A stretch of 64,000 nucleotides of DNA from an uncultured Lachnospiraceae bacterium (GTDB taxonomy: Bacteria; Bacillota; Clostridia; Lachnospirales; Lachnospiraceae): contig CAJTSD010000014.1 in NCBI GenBank assembly GCA_910578795.1, forward strand, positions 4,555 through 68,554, read 5' to 3'. Under the pieces are notes generated by a model. The model did no database searches. It was not told the origin of the DNA and worked only from the letters and a program-made list of their open reading frames with translations. The stretch's first letter is position 1, and every line of letters starts with the position of its first letter. Below, piece by piece: positions 17,550-26,509 of this stretch. The translations under genes were made by a program, and so were the position numbers.

Positions 17550-18722
17550 ATGAAAATAGAACCGTCAAAACGCCTCTCACATTTCCAAACAGGAATTTTC
17601 GCCGCGCTGGACGCCAAAAAGGACGCTCTGATCAAAACCGGAAAAAAGGTCTACAACCTTTCCGTAGGAACACCCGATTTTCCCGTGTTTCCGCATATTC
17701 AGCAGGCGCTGGTCAATGCTGCCAAGGACCCCGAAAACTTCCACTATGCCCTCAGGGATTTACCCGAACTGACGCAAGCCGTTCAGGCATACTATCAAAA
17801 GCGCTTCGGCGTTATGCTTTCCCTGGACGAAATCACTTCCGTAAACGGCTCTCAGGAAGGCATTGCCCATATCGGCATGGCACTGTGCAATGAAGGGGAC
17901 GTTGTTCTTTTGCCGAACCCCGGATACCCCGTCTTTGAAGTCGGTGCATATTTTGGATATGCCGAACAGTATTTCTATGATTTGAAGGAAGAAAACCAGT
18001 TCCTCCCGCGTTTTGATGAAATTCCCAAGGAGATTGCAAGGCGTGCTAAATATATCATGGTTTCCTACCCGTACAACCCGGTCTGTGCAGTCGCGCCGCG
18101 CAAATTTTACGACGAGCTGATTGCCTTTGCGAAACAGTACAATATCATCATCGTACACGACAATGCCTACTCGGACATTATCTACGACGATGTATACGGC
18201 GGCTCATTCCTAGAGCTTCCCGGGGCCAAGGAAATCGGCGTGGAGCTGTTTTCACTCTCAAAATCCTTTAACCTCACAGGCGCAAGAGTATCCTTTGTGG
18301 TCGGAAACAAAGACGTGGTGGACGCCGTGAAACTGCTGCGCTCACAGTACGATTTCGGTATGTTCCTCCCGACGCAGCACGCCGCGATCGCCGCGCTGAC
18401 CGGTCCGCTCGACGGCGTAAAGGCGCAATGCCAAAAATACCAGGAACGCCGCGACGTGCTCTACAACGGACTGCGCGCAATCGGCTGGGACGTACGCAAA
18501 AGCGAAGGCACCATGTTTGCGTGGGCAAAAATCCCGCCTAATTTCAACTCATCGCAGGAGTTTTGCATGGAATTAATGGAACAGACAGGCGTTATCTGCA
18601 CGCCCGGCGCTGCATTCGGCAGCATGGGTGAAGGATACGTGCGCTTTGCGCTCGTACTCCCCGTGGAAACGCTTCGGGAAGCGATTGATGTGATTGACAA
18701 GAGCGGAATCATCCGGCGCTAG
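17550..18722 (+). CDS. Class I/II pyridoxal-phosphate aminotransferase
   Basis: The protein has 390 residues. The fold-type I marks are visible: NLSVGTPDFPVF near residue 37, the NGSQEGIAHIGMAL cofactor loop near 96, PNPGYPVFEVGA near 130, SYPYNPVCAV near 173, DNAYSDIIYDD near 205 and the Schiff-base lysine K238 in SLSKSFNLTGAR. This group covers aspartate, alanine and LL-diaminopimelate aminotransferases; sequence alone does not decide the substrate. The ribosome site GAAAGAAGGAA precedes the ATG. It runs convergently into the XRE regulator with a 14-base overlap. Confidence 0.88.
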   Translation: MKIEPSKRLSHFQTGIFAALDAKKDALIKTGKKVYNLSVGTPDFPVFPHIQQALVNAAKDPENFHYALRDLPELTQAVQAYYQKRFGVMLSLDEITSVNGSQEGIAHIGMALCNEGDVVLLPNPGYPVFEVGAYFGYAEQYFYDLKEENQFLPRFDEIPKEIARRAKYIMVSYPYNPVCAVAPRKFYDELIAFAKQYNIIIVHDNAYSDIIYDDVYGGSFLELPGAKEIGVELFSLSKSFNLTGARVSFVVGNKDVVDAVKLLRSQYDFGMFLPTQHAAIAALTGPLDGVKAQCQKYQERRDVLYNGLRAIGWDVRKSEGTMFAWAKIPPNFNSSQEFCMELMEQTGVICTPGAAFGSMGEGYVRFALVLPVETLREAIDVIDKSGIIRR

Positions 18723-19041
18723 CAAGAAATTTTTGGGCATACGCCAGGAGCCGTTTAAAGATCATTTTATTTTCCGATTTCTCTACAAGCCATAATCTCT
18801 CATCCTTTTGAAGGAGAAAATCTTCCATATGCAGCCCAAGGATACCGCTGAGGATAAACAAATGATCCACTGACGGCAGATTCTGCCCCTTATACCAACG
18901 GTAAATGGGCTGCGGACAGGAAAGCCCAAGCTTATGCTGTATTTCGGAAACGGAGTATCCGGCTTCACTTACAAGCCTTTTGATTAAATGTCCTGTCATA
19001 ACCATGTCCAACGAAGTATATTGAAGTTGCGGTTTACTCAT
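18709..19041 (-). CDS. XRE-family helix-turn-helix regulator
   Basis: The protein has 110 residues. A single helix-turn-helix lies near residues 15-65 (LIKRLVSEAGYSVSEIQHKL, then PIYRWYKGQNLPSVDHLFILSGIL). It has no ligand domain, only a short basic tail. This is typical of small Lachnospiraceae regulators that follow metabolic genes. The 3' end overlaps the aminotransferase by 14 bases on the opposite strand, so the two transcripts can interfere. The target is unknown. Confidence 0.85.
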   Translation of the reverse strand: MSKPQLQYTSLDMVMTGHLIKRLVSEAGYSVSEIQHKLGLSCPQPIYRWYKGQNLPSVDHLFILSGILGLHMEDFLLQKDERLWLVEKSENKMIFKRLLAYAQKFLASAG

Positions 19042-19192
19042 CTGTGAACTCTCCTTTTTTCGAACATATTTTCTTTGTTAATTATAGGATATTTCCATAT
19101 GAAAGTAAATAGTTTTCCGCATATTCATTTTGGATTTTTAATCCAACAAGATTTCACACTTTTTTCACAAAATATACGTTCTTTGGACACAT

Positions 19193-19208
19193 TTATCTTG
19201 TAAGATAA
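19193..19208. promoter_or_regulatory. 16-base palindrome, possible operator
   Basis: TTATCTT-GT-AAGATAA is a perfect dyad lying 150 bases upstream of the XRE start. The shape is typical of MarR- or XRE-type operators. No protein can be assigned. Confidence 0.45.
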
Positions 19209-19244
19209 GAATTGTTAACAGGAAACATACCCTTCCTCTTTTTT

Positions 19245-19276
19245 GAGGCTTCGGTTCCCCGCCGAAGTCTTTTTTA
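19245..19276 (+). terminator. Plus-strand terminator without an obvious plus-strand gene
   Basis: GGCTTCGG (19247-19254) and CCGAAGTC (19262-19269) form a stem followed by TTTTTTATT on the plus strand. The genes on both sides run on the minus strand, so this would end a plus-strand transcript such as a small RNA. It also overlaps the aldo/keto reductase stop and could serve as its terminator in the weaker orientation. Confidence 0.55.
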
Positions 19277-20371
19277 TTCCAGCTTCGCAATCTCCTGCAA
19301 ATGCCGCGGAATATCAATGTGCTGCGGACAGTTCTTGGCACATTGCCCGCATCCGATACAGTCCGCCGCCGTTCCTTTGCCAAACACCGCCCGCTCATAA
19401 TACATCCGCGAAAAATTTCCGTTCACCTTATAATTATTATACACGCCAAAAAGACCGGGAACCGCAATATTTTTCGGGCATACCTCCGTACAGTATCCGC
19501 ACGCCGTACACGGAATGCTCATCCGCTCATTAATCATCTTTGCCACATCTTCCAAAAGCGCCCGCTCCTGCGCATTCAGCGGCTTCGGATCACGCATCGT
19601 CCTGACATTTTCTGACACTTGTGTCACATTGCTCATACCGCTCAAAACCATCATCACGTTGTCAAGCTCCGCTGCAAACCGGAGCGCATACGATACTGCC
19701 GACGCATCGGGACTGTACTGCCGCAGACGCTTCTTTGCCGCATCGGGAAGCTGCGCAAGCGTGCCGCCCTTTACAGGCTCCATAACAATCACGGGCTTTT
19801 TGTGCTTCACCGCCGTTTCATAACACTTCCTCGACTGTATAATTTGATTTTCCCAATCAAGATAATTCACCTGAAGCTGCACAAAATCAACCTCAGGATG
19901 CTCCGTCAGAATTTCATCCAGTGTTTCGGCATCATCATGAAACGAAAAGCCGAAATGCTTAATCTTTCCCTCATCCTTCTTTCGCATCGCAAATGCAAAC
20001 CCTTGAAATTCCTTTGTTTTCCGGTACCGGTCCTTTCCCATATTATGCATCAGGTAATAATCGAAATACCCTACCCCCGTACGTTCAAGCTGCCGTTCAA
20101 AATACATCGGATACTCATCGGCAGACTTGACAATCACGGTCGGCATTTTATCCGCAAACACATAGCTGCTCCTGTCATACCGCTCCACAAGCGCTTTTCG
20201 AAGCGCCTCCTCCGACCGCTCCTCATGATACAAATATGCCGTATCGAAATAGCAAAAACCCGCCTGCATAAACAAATCTACCATTTTATTCAGCTCTTCG
20301 TAATCAATCGACGTCTTATCCTCAAAGTTTTTCAGCGGCAGGCGCATTGCCCCAAATCCCAGTTTTTTCAT
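19274..20371 (-). CDS. Aldo/keto reductase with two C-terminal 4Fe-4S motifs
   Basis: The protein has 365 residues. The N-terminal NADPH-dependent barrel starts GFGAMRLPL, has the catalytic-type YLYHEERSEEALRKAL and MEPVKGGTLA near residue 190. The C-terminus adds two ferredoxin motifs, CTACGYCTEVCP near 283 and CIGCGQCAKNCP near 340. Such fusions are common in anaerobic Clostridia; their substrates are unknown. The ATG overlaps the MurF stop (ATGA), making it the last gene of the envelope cluster. It carries a TGACAC-NN-GTGTCA palindrome at 19613. A degraded relative remains at 46866-47363. Confidence 0.9.
   Translation of the reverse strand: MKKLGFGAMRLPLKNFEDKTSIDYEELNKMVDLFMQAGFCYFDTAYLYHEERSEEALRKALVERYDRSSYVFADKMPTVIVKSADEYPMYFERQLERTGVGYFDYYLMHNMGKDRYRKTKEFQGFAFAMRKKDEGKIKHFGFSFHDDAETLDEILTEHPEVDFVQLQVNYLDWENQIIQSRKCYETAVKHKKPVIVMEPVKGGTLAQLPDAAKKRLRQYSPDASAVSYALRFAAELDNVMMVLSGMSNVTQVSENVRTMRDPKPLNAQERALLEDVAKMINERMSIPCTACGYCTEVCPKNIAVPGLFGVYNNYKVNGNFSRMYYERAVFGKGTAADCIGCGQCAKNCPQHIDIPRHLQEIAKLE
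19613..19626. repeat. TGACAC-NN-GTGTCA palindrome, copy 3
   Basis: TGACACTTGTGTCA lies inside the aldo/keto reductase gene, read as T-Q-V-S. Confidence 0.85.
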
Positions 20372-21771
20372 AAGTAAGCCACAACCTCCTCAAAATGCAT
20401 TCCATGCGACGCCTTCACAAGCACCGTATCGTTCTCGCGCAGGATCCCCTCCAGCTCGCAAATCATCGCGTCCTTATCCATAAAATAATATCTCTCCTGC
20501 GCTCTGTTTTCCACTGCCAAAGCCGCATCATACATACTTTTACACAAATCACCCACAAAAATCAGCACATGAATTTCCGCATTTGCCGCATATGTTCCAA
20601 CCTCCGCATGCAGCGCGCGCTCGTTCTTTCCAAGCTCAAACATATCCCCAAGAATCGCCACGCGGCGCGGACTTTTTCGCAAATCCGACATCACAAGCAG
20701 GTCAAGCGCCGCCTTCATTGACACCGGATTGGCGTTATAGCAGTCGTCAATCACTGTAAAACGCTGCGTGTGAATAATATGGCTTCTGCCGCCCACCGGC
20801 TCCACCGCGCAAATCCCCTGTCTGATTTGCTCCGCACTAAGCCCCATCAGCACTCCCACGGCTGTCGCCGCAAGCGCATTATAAACCATATGCCCGCCCG
20901 GAAGCCCAATATCCTCCTGAAAATCAGCGCACACCTCACCCGTACGAATATGAATCCTCACGCTACTGCCGTCAAGCCCCTTATTCTCATAAGCATCTGC
21001 ATAAATGGCACACTTGCTATCGCTGCCAAAAAATAACGGTTTTATGCCTTTTACGTCTTTAACCGTAGCAAGCTTATCATCGTCCCCATTCAGACAGATG
21101 CGCGCATTCTCTTTCATATAATCAAAAATTTCCGTCTTAGCCTTCAAAATACCGTCACGTGATTTCAAATTTTCCAAATGACACTGACCGATATTCGTTA
21201 TGACACAGATGTCAGGTTTTGCAATTTTGCTAAGCCTGTGCATCTCGCCAAAATCACTGATACCCATTTCCAGCACGGCAACCTCGCAGTCCTCGCGGAT
21301 TTTCAATACCGTAAGCGGAAGCCCCACTTCATTATTAAAATTACCCTCCGTCTTCTGCACCCGAAATCCCTGGGAAAGCACACTTGCAACAAACTCTTTG
21401 GTACTCGTCTTTCCGACACTCCCCGTAATCCCGACAACCTTAACGTCCAGCCCGCCAAGATAAAATTCCGCCATATCCTTGAGCGCCTGAAAGCTGTCCT
21501 TTACAAGAATATACGCACCCTTGGGGTCTTTTGGTTCTTTCTCACACACCACGCCGAGCGCGCCCTTCTCCCATACGCTTCCGATAAAATCATGTCCGTC
21601 CACACGCTCTCCGGTCGTGGCGACAAACACAAAGCCGCGCTGCACCTGTCTCGAATCATGCACCACGCCAAGCGCCTCGGCAGTATACTGCCAACCGTCC
21701 GCCTGCACGCCCTCCATATGCAACACGCCGCCCACCGCCTGCGCAATATTGCTGAGTGTCATATTTTTCAT
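20368..21771 (-). CDS. murF: UDP-N-acetylmuramoyl-tripeptide--D-alanyl-D-alanine ligase
   Basis: The protein has 467 residues. It adds D-Ala-D-Ala to UDP-MurNAc-tripeptide, the last cytoplasmic step of peptidoglycan precursor assembly. It shows the Mur ligase layout: an N-terminal UDP-binding domain (GVVHDSRQVQRGFVFVATTG), the P-loop GITGSVGKTSTKEF near residue 108, EMGISDFGEMHRL near 157, and the C-terminal domain from VEPVGGRS with DDCYNANPVSMKAAL. ATG 21771 was chosen over an upstream ATG at 21831 because homology starts at MTLSNIAQAVGG. It lies 14 bases after ddl, so the product of Ddl feeds directly into this enzyme. Confidence 0.95.
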   Translation of the reverse strand: MKNMTLSNIAQAVGGVLHMEGVQADGWQYTAEALGVVHDSRQVQRGFVFVATTGERVDGHDFIGSVWEKGALGVVCEKEPKDPKGAYILVKDSFQALKDMAEFYLGGLDVKVVGITGSVGKTSTKEFVASVLSQGFRVQKTEGNFNNEVGLPLTVLKIREDCEVAVLEMGISDFGEMHRLSKIAKPDICVITNIGQCHLENLKSRDGILKAKTEIFDYMKENARICLNGDDDKLATVKDVKGIKPLFFGSDSKCAIYADAYENKGLDGSSVRIHIRTGEVCADFQEDIGLPGGHMVYNALAATAVGVLMGLSAEQIRQGICAVEPVGGRSHIIHTQRFTVIDDCYNANPVSMKAALDLLVMSDLRKSPRRVAILGDMFELGKNERALHAEVGTYAANAEIHVLIFVGDLCKSMYDAALAVENRAQERYYFMDKDAMICELEGILRENDTVLVKASHGMHFEEVVAYL

Positions 21772-21785
21772 AACATACCCCCGTA

Positions 21786-22826
21786 TTATCTCCGATACTT
21801 TTCCAAAGAAATGTCTATGATCTTTTGGCAAAGCGCCGGAAAATCCATTCCAACAACAGCAGCCTCCTGCGGCAGAAGCGATGTCGGCGTCATTCCGGGC
21901 AATGTATTTGCTTCAAGACAGTAAAAATTAAAGTTCTTATCCATGCGAAAATCCATGCGCGCATAAGTTTTTAACCGCAGCGCCCGAAAAACCGTTTCCG
22001 CGCATGCCTGCATGGCACGTGCCACGTTCGCATCAAGCTCGGCAGGACACGTCTCTACGGTAGAACCTGCCTGATATTTATTCTTATAATCATAAAATCC
22101 GACCTTCGGCGCAATCTCAATAATCGGAAGCGCCTCACCGTCCATCACTCCTACCGAAAATTCCCTTCCATCTATGTACTGCTCGATAATAACCGTATTC
22201 TCAAGCGCAAACGCTTTATTCAGCGCTTCCTCGAACTCCTTGTTATCATATGCGATATAAACGCCGACACTTGAACCGCCGCAATTTACCTTTACAATGC
22301 ACGGATAAATATTCCACACATCCGCCATATGCTTTTCGGCTTTTGAAATAACAATCCCTTTTGGAGTAGGAATCTTAAACTGCCTGAAAAGTTCTTTTGA
22401 AATTGCCTTATCCATCGCAATTGCACTGGATAAATAATCCGTACCTGTATACTTAATATCAAGCAAATCAAACATCGCCTGAATCTTCCCGTCCTCGCCG
22501 TTCTGTCCATGAAGCGCCAAAAAAACAATGTCGGACTGCTGGCAAATCGACACGACATTCGGTCCGACTGCACATTCAGGATTCCCATTGCGCATTGCCT
22601 TAACTGCACTGATATCAGGATTGATCTCTGAAATTGTCCCGAGGTTTTCGCTCCAATCCCGCTCCAATGTAAATATATTCTCCGTATCGCCCTCATACCC
22701 CATATACACATCAAGCAGCACGAGCCTGTGCCCTTTATTTTGAAGCGCCTTATAAATCATCGTTCCTGTCACCAAAGAAACATCTCTCTCCGTGCTGATT
22801 CCACCCGCTAATATAACAATATTCAT
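21786..22826 (-). CDS. ddl: D-alanine--D-alanine ligase
   Basis: The protein has 346 residues and the ATP-grasp fold. It joins two D-Ala for cell-wall precursors. Marks are the start IVILAGGISTERDVSLVTG, HGQNGEDGKIQAMFDLL near residue 102, MDKAISKELF near 130, CGGSSVGVYIA near 170, and the metal-binding end DFRMDKNFNFYCLEANTLPGM split over residues 300-325. ATG 22826 has AAGG-type ribosome bases; the longer frame from 22886 adds unconserved residues. The GSSVG loop and overall sequence fit Ddl rather than a VanA-type lactate ligase. It is translationally close to murF. Confidence 0.94.
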   Translation of the reverse strand: MNIVILAGGISTERDVSLVTGTMIYKALQNKGHRLVLLDVYMGYEGDTENIFTLERDWSENLGTISEINPDISAVKAMRNGNPECAVGPNVVSICQQSDIVFLALHGQNGEDGKIQAMFDLLDIKYTGTDYLSSAIAMDKAISKELFRQFKIPTPKGIVISKAEKHMADVWNIYPCIVKVNCGGSSVGVYIAYDNKEFEEALNKAFALENTVIIEQYIDGREFSVGVMDGEALPIIEIAPKVGFYDYKNKYQAGSTVETCPAELDANVARAMQACAETVFRALRLKTYARMDFRMDKNFNFYCLEANTLPGMTPTSLLPQEAAVVGMDFPALCQKIIDISLEKYRR

Positions 22827-22888
22827 AAAATTAACCTTATTCCTTTCATAATCTGCGAATTTAAAACCAATCCATTTCCAAAACACTG

Positions 22889-24310
22889 TTACCAGTTCTT
22901 CTCTATATCAATTAGATTTTTCAGCAAATCACTCATGCCGAACAGCAATATTCCATTCCATTCCAAATTTCTTTCAGATGTCTCCGAAAGCTCCTTCCAA
23001 ACACCGCTTCCATCAATATAACACACGCCTTTTTCGTTCAGCCCCCCCATATATTGTATGGTATTCTCAATAATCTCCGTGTATTCCTTGCTCGGTGTAA
23101 TATAATTCACAAAAGATATCAAAAGCATATTGTAAAGGCTATTGTATGCTGTACGTTTTCCTGTTCCGAAAAACGCATCACGTTTCGCCTCATTTCCTGC
23201 AAGTTCGTTTTGATCAACCAAATCCTTCATAATATGCGTACATAAATCCCTGTCTATGTTATCACCGGCGCTAATATACGCAATCACACCATAAAAAACA
23301 AAACGCTGCGTTGAATAGTCCTTGTCCTTTTCCAAAAGAAAACTCTCAACTGTATTTTTATATTCTGCTTTATACTCCGCTTTAAAAAGCTGTGATGCAG
23401 CATAAAAACGTGCGTTTTTTCTGACATCCGTGTCACATTCCTGCTGTTCCAGCCATTTCCACGCCTTGTCAGATGCATCCTTATATTCCTTCGACACACT
23501 TGCCTCATACCTTCCGAACATATCCCTGCTCATCACCATAATACCGCAAAAAGCAGCTGTCGCTTCATAATCATTGTAAAGACTGCCATCCGCACTTTGG
23601 TGCGCCATGAGCCAGCTTGCAAAATACAAAAGCTGTGTTACAAGCTGCTTGTCCTTCTCATCCTCCCCAAAATGATTATACGCTTCCTCAAACAACGCGC
23701 CGTTGCACTGCATCGCATACATGATTGCATGCATGCCAAAACTGATATCACACACACCCTGCGCACTTTCCACAAGCTGTACTTCTCTCACATTTTTAAG
23801 TATACTGATGAACATATTTTCGTATCCGTCCTGCGTAATCTGAAAAGGATACGATTGTCCGACAATATCCGTTTCTATGTAATATATTCCTGTCTGTGTC
23901 ACCTCTGAAAAGTCACCCTCACTCAAGTAGCAGCCACTCAGATCATCAATTCTTCCCTCTTTAATCTGCCCAGTGTATACAACCGTTTTGTCCGCCCGAT
24001 TAATGACACGAAATGAACTTCCGATCTGTTCTCCTAAAAACATCACTTTTTTATCACGGTCTGAAATATATCCCGACTGATTGACAAAAACCTTCGTAGT
24101 GCTCACTGGCAAATCAATTCCCTGGCTCACCAAAAGGGCGCCAAAATCATCTTCGCGCCCAAATATTGACTGTTGTATTTGATCCTGCCCTGACTGTGTG
24201 TCCATATCAGCCTGCCCTGCCTCATTCTGCACGCCATTGCCACAACCTGTAACTGCAAGTATTACAACCAGCAATAAAGAAACAATCCTATTTTTCTTTC
24301 CCACATTCAT
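22889..24310 (-). CDS. Lipoprotein with CelD-type Ig domain and GH9-like helical barrel
   Basis: The protein has 473 residues. The signal peptide ends in a lipobox (ILAVTGC). After a Gln/Asp-rich linker, an Ig-like domain (KVFVNQSGYISDRDKKVMF, then GCYLSEGDFSEVTQTGIYYI) matches the N-terminal domain of GH9 cellulases. The rest is helical, like an (alpha/alpha)6 barrel. The GH9 DAGD catalytic motif is absent, so it may bind rather than cut sugar. It is a surface-anchored member of the envelope cluster, between the amidohydrolase and ddl. It carries a one-mismatch copy of the palindrome at 23422. Confidence 0.65.
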   Translation of the reverse strand: MNVGKKNRIVSLLLVVILAVTGCGNGVQNEAGQADMDTQSGQDQIQQSIFGREDDFGALLVSQGIDLPVSTTKVFVNQSGYISDRDKKVMFLGEQIGSSFRVINRADKTVVYTGQIKEGRIDDLSGCYLSEGDFSEVTQTGIYYIETDIVGQSYPFQITQDGYENMFISILKNVREVQLVESAQGVCDISFGMHAIMYAMQCNGALFEEAYNHFGEDEKDKQLVTQLLYFASWLMAHQSADGSLYNDYEATAAFCGIMVMSRDMFGRYEASVSKEYKDASDKAWKWLEQQECDTDVRKNARFYAASQLFKAEYKAEYKNTVESFLLEKDKDYSTQRFVFYGVIAYISAGDNIDRDLCTHIMKDLVDQNELAGNEAKRDAFFGTGKRTAYNSLYNMLLISFVNYITPSKEYTEIIENTIQYMGGLNEKGVCYIDGSGVWKELSETSERNLEWNGILLFGMSDLLKNLIDIEKNW

Positions 24311-24364
24311 TGTTAAAACAATACCCTTCTACCACCTGATTCGTTCTATTCCAACAGTATTATT

Positions 24365-25522
24365 TTACACGTATTCTTTCGCTCTGTAAACCACTTTTCC
24401 ATTAATGATTGTCATAAGCGTTCTCGTAAACGTTTCCATCGGATTTCCGTCAAATATTGCAATATCCGCATCTTTTCCTTTTTCGATTGTGCCCACCCTG
24501 TCATCTGTGCCACACATTTTTGCCGCGTTAATCGTCATTGCACGGTATCCGTCTTCAAGCGACAGTCCCTGCTTGACACTAAGTCCCACACATAGCGGAA
24601 GCGATTGAATCAATGACACGGGATGGTCCGTTGTAATTGACACCATAACACCTGCATTTGCAAGAATTCCAGCCGTCTTAAACGCAACATTTTGCACTTC
24701 GATTTTATTTCTTGTTGTGAAATCAGGTCCGACAATTGCAGGATATTGTTCCTGTGCCAGCTCTTCTGCAATCAAATGTCCCTCACTGCAATGGTCAAGT
24801 GTCATCCTCAGATCAAATTCCTTCGCAATACGAATTGCCGTGAATATGTCATCGACACGATGTACATGTGCTTTCAAAGGTATTTTTTTCTCAAAAACCG
24901 GACGCCATGCCTCATAATGCAGGTTATACGGCGTATGACCGCTCTCATAATCCGAAAGATACTGCCTTGCATTTACCAGCTCGCATCTTAACATACCGGC
25001 AATTGCCATGCGCGTTACCGGTGAAGTGTTCATTCCCATATAATTTACCTTCGGATTTTCACCAAAGGCAACTTTCATTGCAGACGGCATTTTCATGATT
25101 AAATCGTCTATCCGTCTCCCGAATGTCTTAACCACAGCAAACTGACCTCCGACAACATTAGAGCTGCCGGGGCCGATATTTGCCGAAGTAATGCCCGCCC
25201 TCACCGCGTCCGAAAAGGCTGCGTCCATTGTATTTATGGCATCTATGGAGCGGAGCATAGGAGTAATAGGATGTACTGACTCATTACAGTCATCACCCTC
25301 CTGCCCCTTCTTTTCTTCTGTGATTCCCATGTGACAGTGAGCCTCGATTAGTCCGGGCATCAGCAAATGGTGTTTCACATCTATCGTTACACACTCCGCA
25401 GACGCAGGAAGCTCTATCGCATTTGATACTGCTGCAATCTTACCATCCTTTATAAGTACACTGCCATCAAATGTCCCCGCTTTCGTCATGCTGCGGATTG
25501 TTGCATTTTTCAATAAAAGCAT
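24365..25522 (-). CDS. Amidohydrolase family protein
   Basis: The protein has 385 residues and a metal-dependent TIM-barrel hydrolase fold. The first metal motif is HCHMG in LMPGLIEAHCHMG near residue 62. Further on come LKAHVHRVDD, LDHCSEG and ITTDHPV, and the C-terminal DADIAIFDGNPME typical of imidazolonepropionase- or dipeptidase-like members. The substrate is unknown. It begins 7 bases after the SpoIIQ-like gene. There is no signal peptide, so it acts in the cytoplasm, perhaps on a cell-wall or nucleoside breakdown product (inference from neighbours only). Confidence 0.85.
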   Translation of the reverse strand: MLLLKNATIRSMTKAGTFDGSVLIKDGKIAAVSNAIELPASAECVTIDVKHHLLMPGLIEAHCHMGITEEKKGQEGDDCNESVHPITPMLRSIDAINTMDAAFSDAVRAGITSANIGPGSSNVVGGQFAVVKTFGRRIDDLIMKMPSAMKVAFGENPKVNYMGMNTSPVTRMAIAGMLRCELVNARQYLSDYESGHTPYNLHYEAWRPVFEKKIPLKAHVHRVDDIFTAIRIAKEFDLRMTLDHCSEGHLIAEELAQEQYPAIVGPDFTTRNKIEVQNVAFKTAGILANAGVMVSITTDHPVSLIQSLPLCVGLSVKQGLSLEDGYRAMTINAAKMCGTDDRVGTIEKGKDADIAIFDGNPMETFTRTLMTIINGKVVYRAKEYV

Positions 25523-25529
25523 CTGACTG

Positions 25530-26429
25530 CTAATCCTCCTGTCCTCTCGTCAAAGGATCAACCGGTGTCCCGTCCTTAGTCAGCTTAAAATAAACATTGG
25601 GACCTTCTTCCGAATAATAAATTGTAGGCGCCGCTACTTTTCCAATCAAATCTCCTGCCGACACTCTGTCCCCTTGCGCAACTGCAAGCTCTTCCAGCTG
25701 TCCGTACGTAAGCTCATATCCGTCTCCAACGTCAAAAATGACTGTATTTCCTGTTTGGGAGTCATAATAAATACTTTTTACGATTCCTTCCGTTGCTGCC
25801 GTAATGACAGTTCCTTCCGGAGCCGCCAGTACAAGCGCCGGATTGTATTTATACTGCTGCATAGTTGCATGATAGATTGCCCTGTCCATACTGTAGTCAA
25901 GAAGCACTTCACCTACCACCGGAAGTGTCAGCGCATCTGTTCCCGCAAATGACAAAGGTTCAGCCGCTTCCTCTTCGCTCATAAATACTGCTGCTTTGTC
26001 TGTACCTGCCAAGGTATCGCCTTCCAGCGTGGTATTTTCAGGTAAAACATTTGAAACATTTCCAGAATTTACTTCCGTAAAATTGGGGTCAACATCCATA
26101 TCGTTATTATCACTTAAGTCATACATATCAATATCGGATGTGTTCTCATAGCGTGTATCGGTCAGCCCTGTATTTCCCTTTGTCAGGTCTGCTGTCGCCT
26201 TTCCTGAAACAAAGCGTGTGTCAGTGCCATTCTCCTGCGTATCGTCATCATTTAATTGTTCCTGCTCAAGCCTTGCAAAATCTATTTTGTTCTCCTCCGT
26301 CTTCGTGTTACTCCGTGCCGACATATAGACACCGGCAAGCGTAAGTGCAGACAGTACAAAGACGGATGCTGCTATAATGCTCAATTTTTCCTTCTGCATG
26401 GCAGGACGCCTGTTATTACGTCTGTTCAT
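25530..26429 (-). CDS. Degenerate M23 (LytM) domain protein, SpoIIQ-like
   Basis: The protein has 299 residues: a cytoplasmic basic start, one membrane helix (about 17-34), a long Asp/Asn/Thr-rich linker and a C-terminal LytM fold from about residue 165 (APEGTVITAATEGIVKSIYY, GNTVIFDVGDGYELTYGQL, QGDRVSAGDLIGKV). The zinc ligands of active M23 peptidases are absent: the final HLHF-type motif is GPNVYF, and the YELTYGQL region has no His. This matches degenerate LytM proteins such as SpoIIQ, which act as binding partners in forespore engulfment. It follows a SpoIID-like gene, the order known in Clostridia. Confidence 0.75.
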   Translation of the reverse strand: MNRRNNRRPAMQKEKLSIIAASVFVLSALTLAGVYMSARSNTKTEENKIDFARLEQEQLNDDDTQENGTDTRFVSGKATADLTKGNTGLTDTRYENTSDIDMYDLSDNNDMDVDPNFTEVNSGNVSNVLPENTTLEGDTLAGTDKAAVFMSEEEAAEPLSFAGTDALTLPVVGEVLLDYSMDRAIYHATMQQYKYNPALVLAAPEGTVITAATEGIVKSIYYDSQTGNTVIFDVGDGYELTYGQLEELAVAQGDRVSAGDLIGKVAAPTIYYSEEGPNVYFKLTKDGTPVDPLTRGQED

Positions 26430-26509
26430 CCTCTACCTCCATTTCCGGCAAGCCACCAACAAATTTTTATCGGTTCGCCTGATGATAGCATTGCCGTGTT
26501 TGGAGAAGT

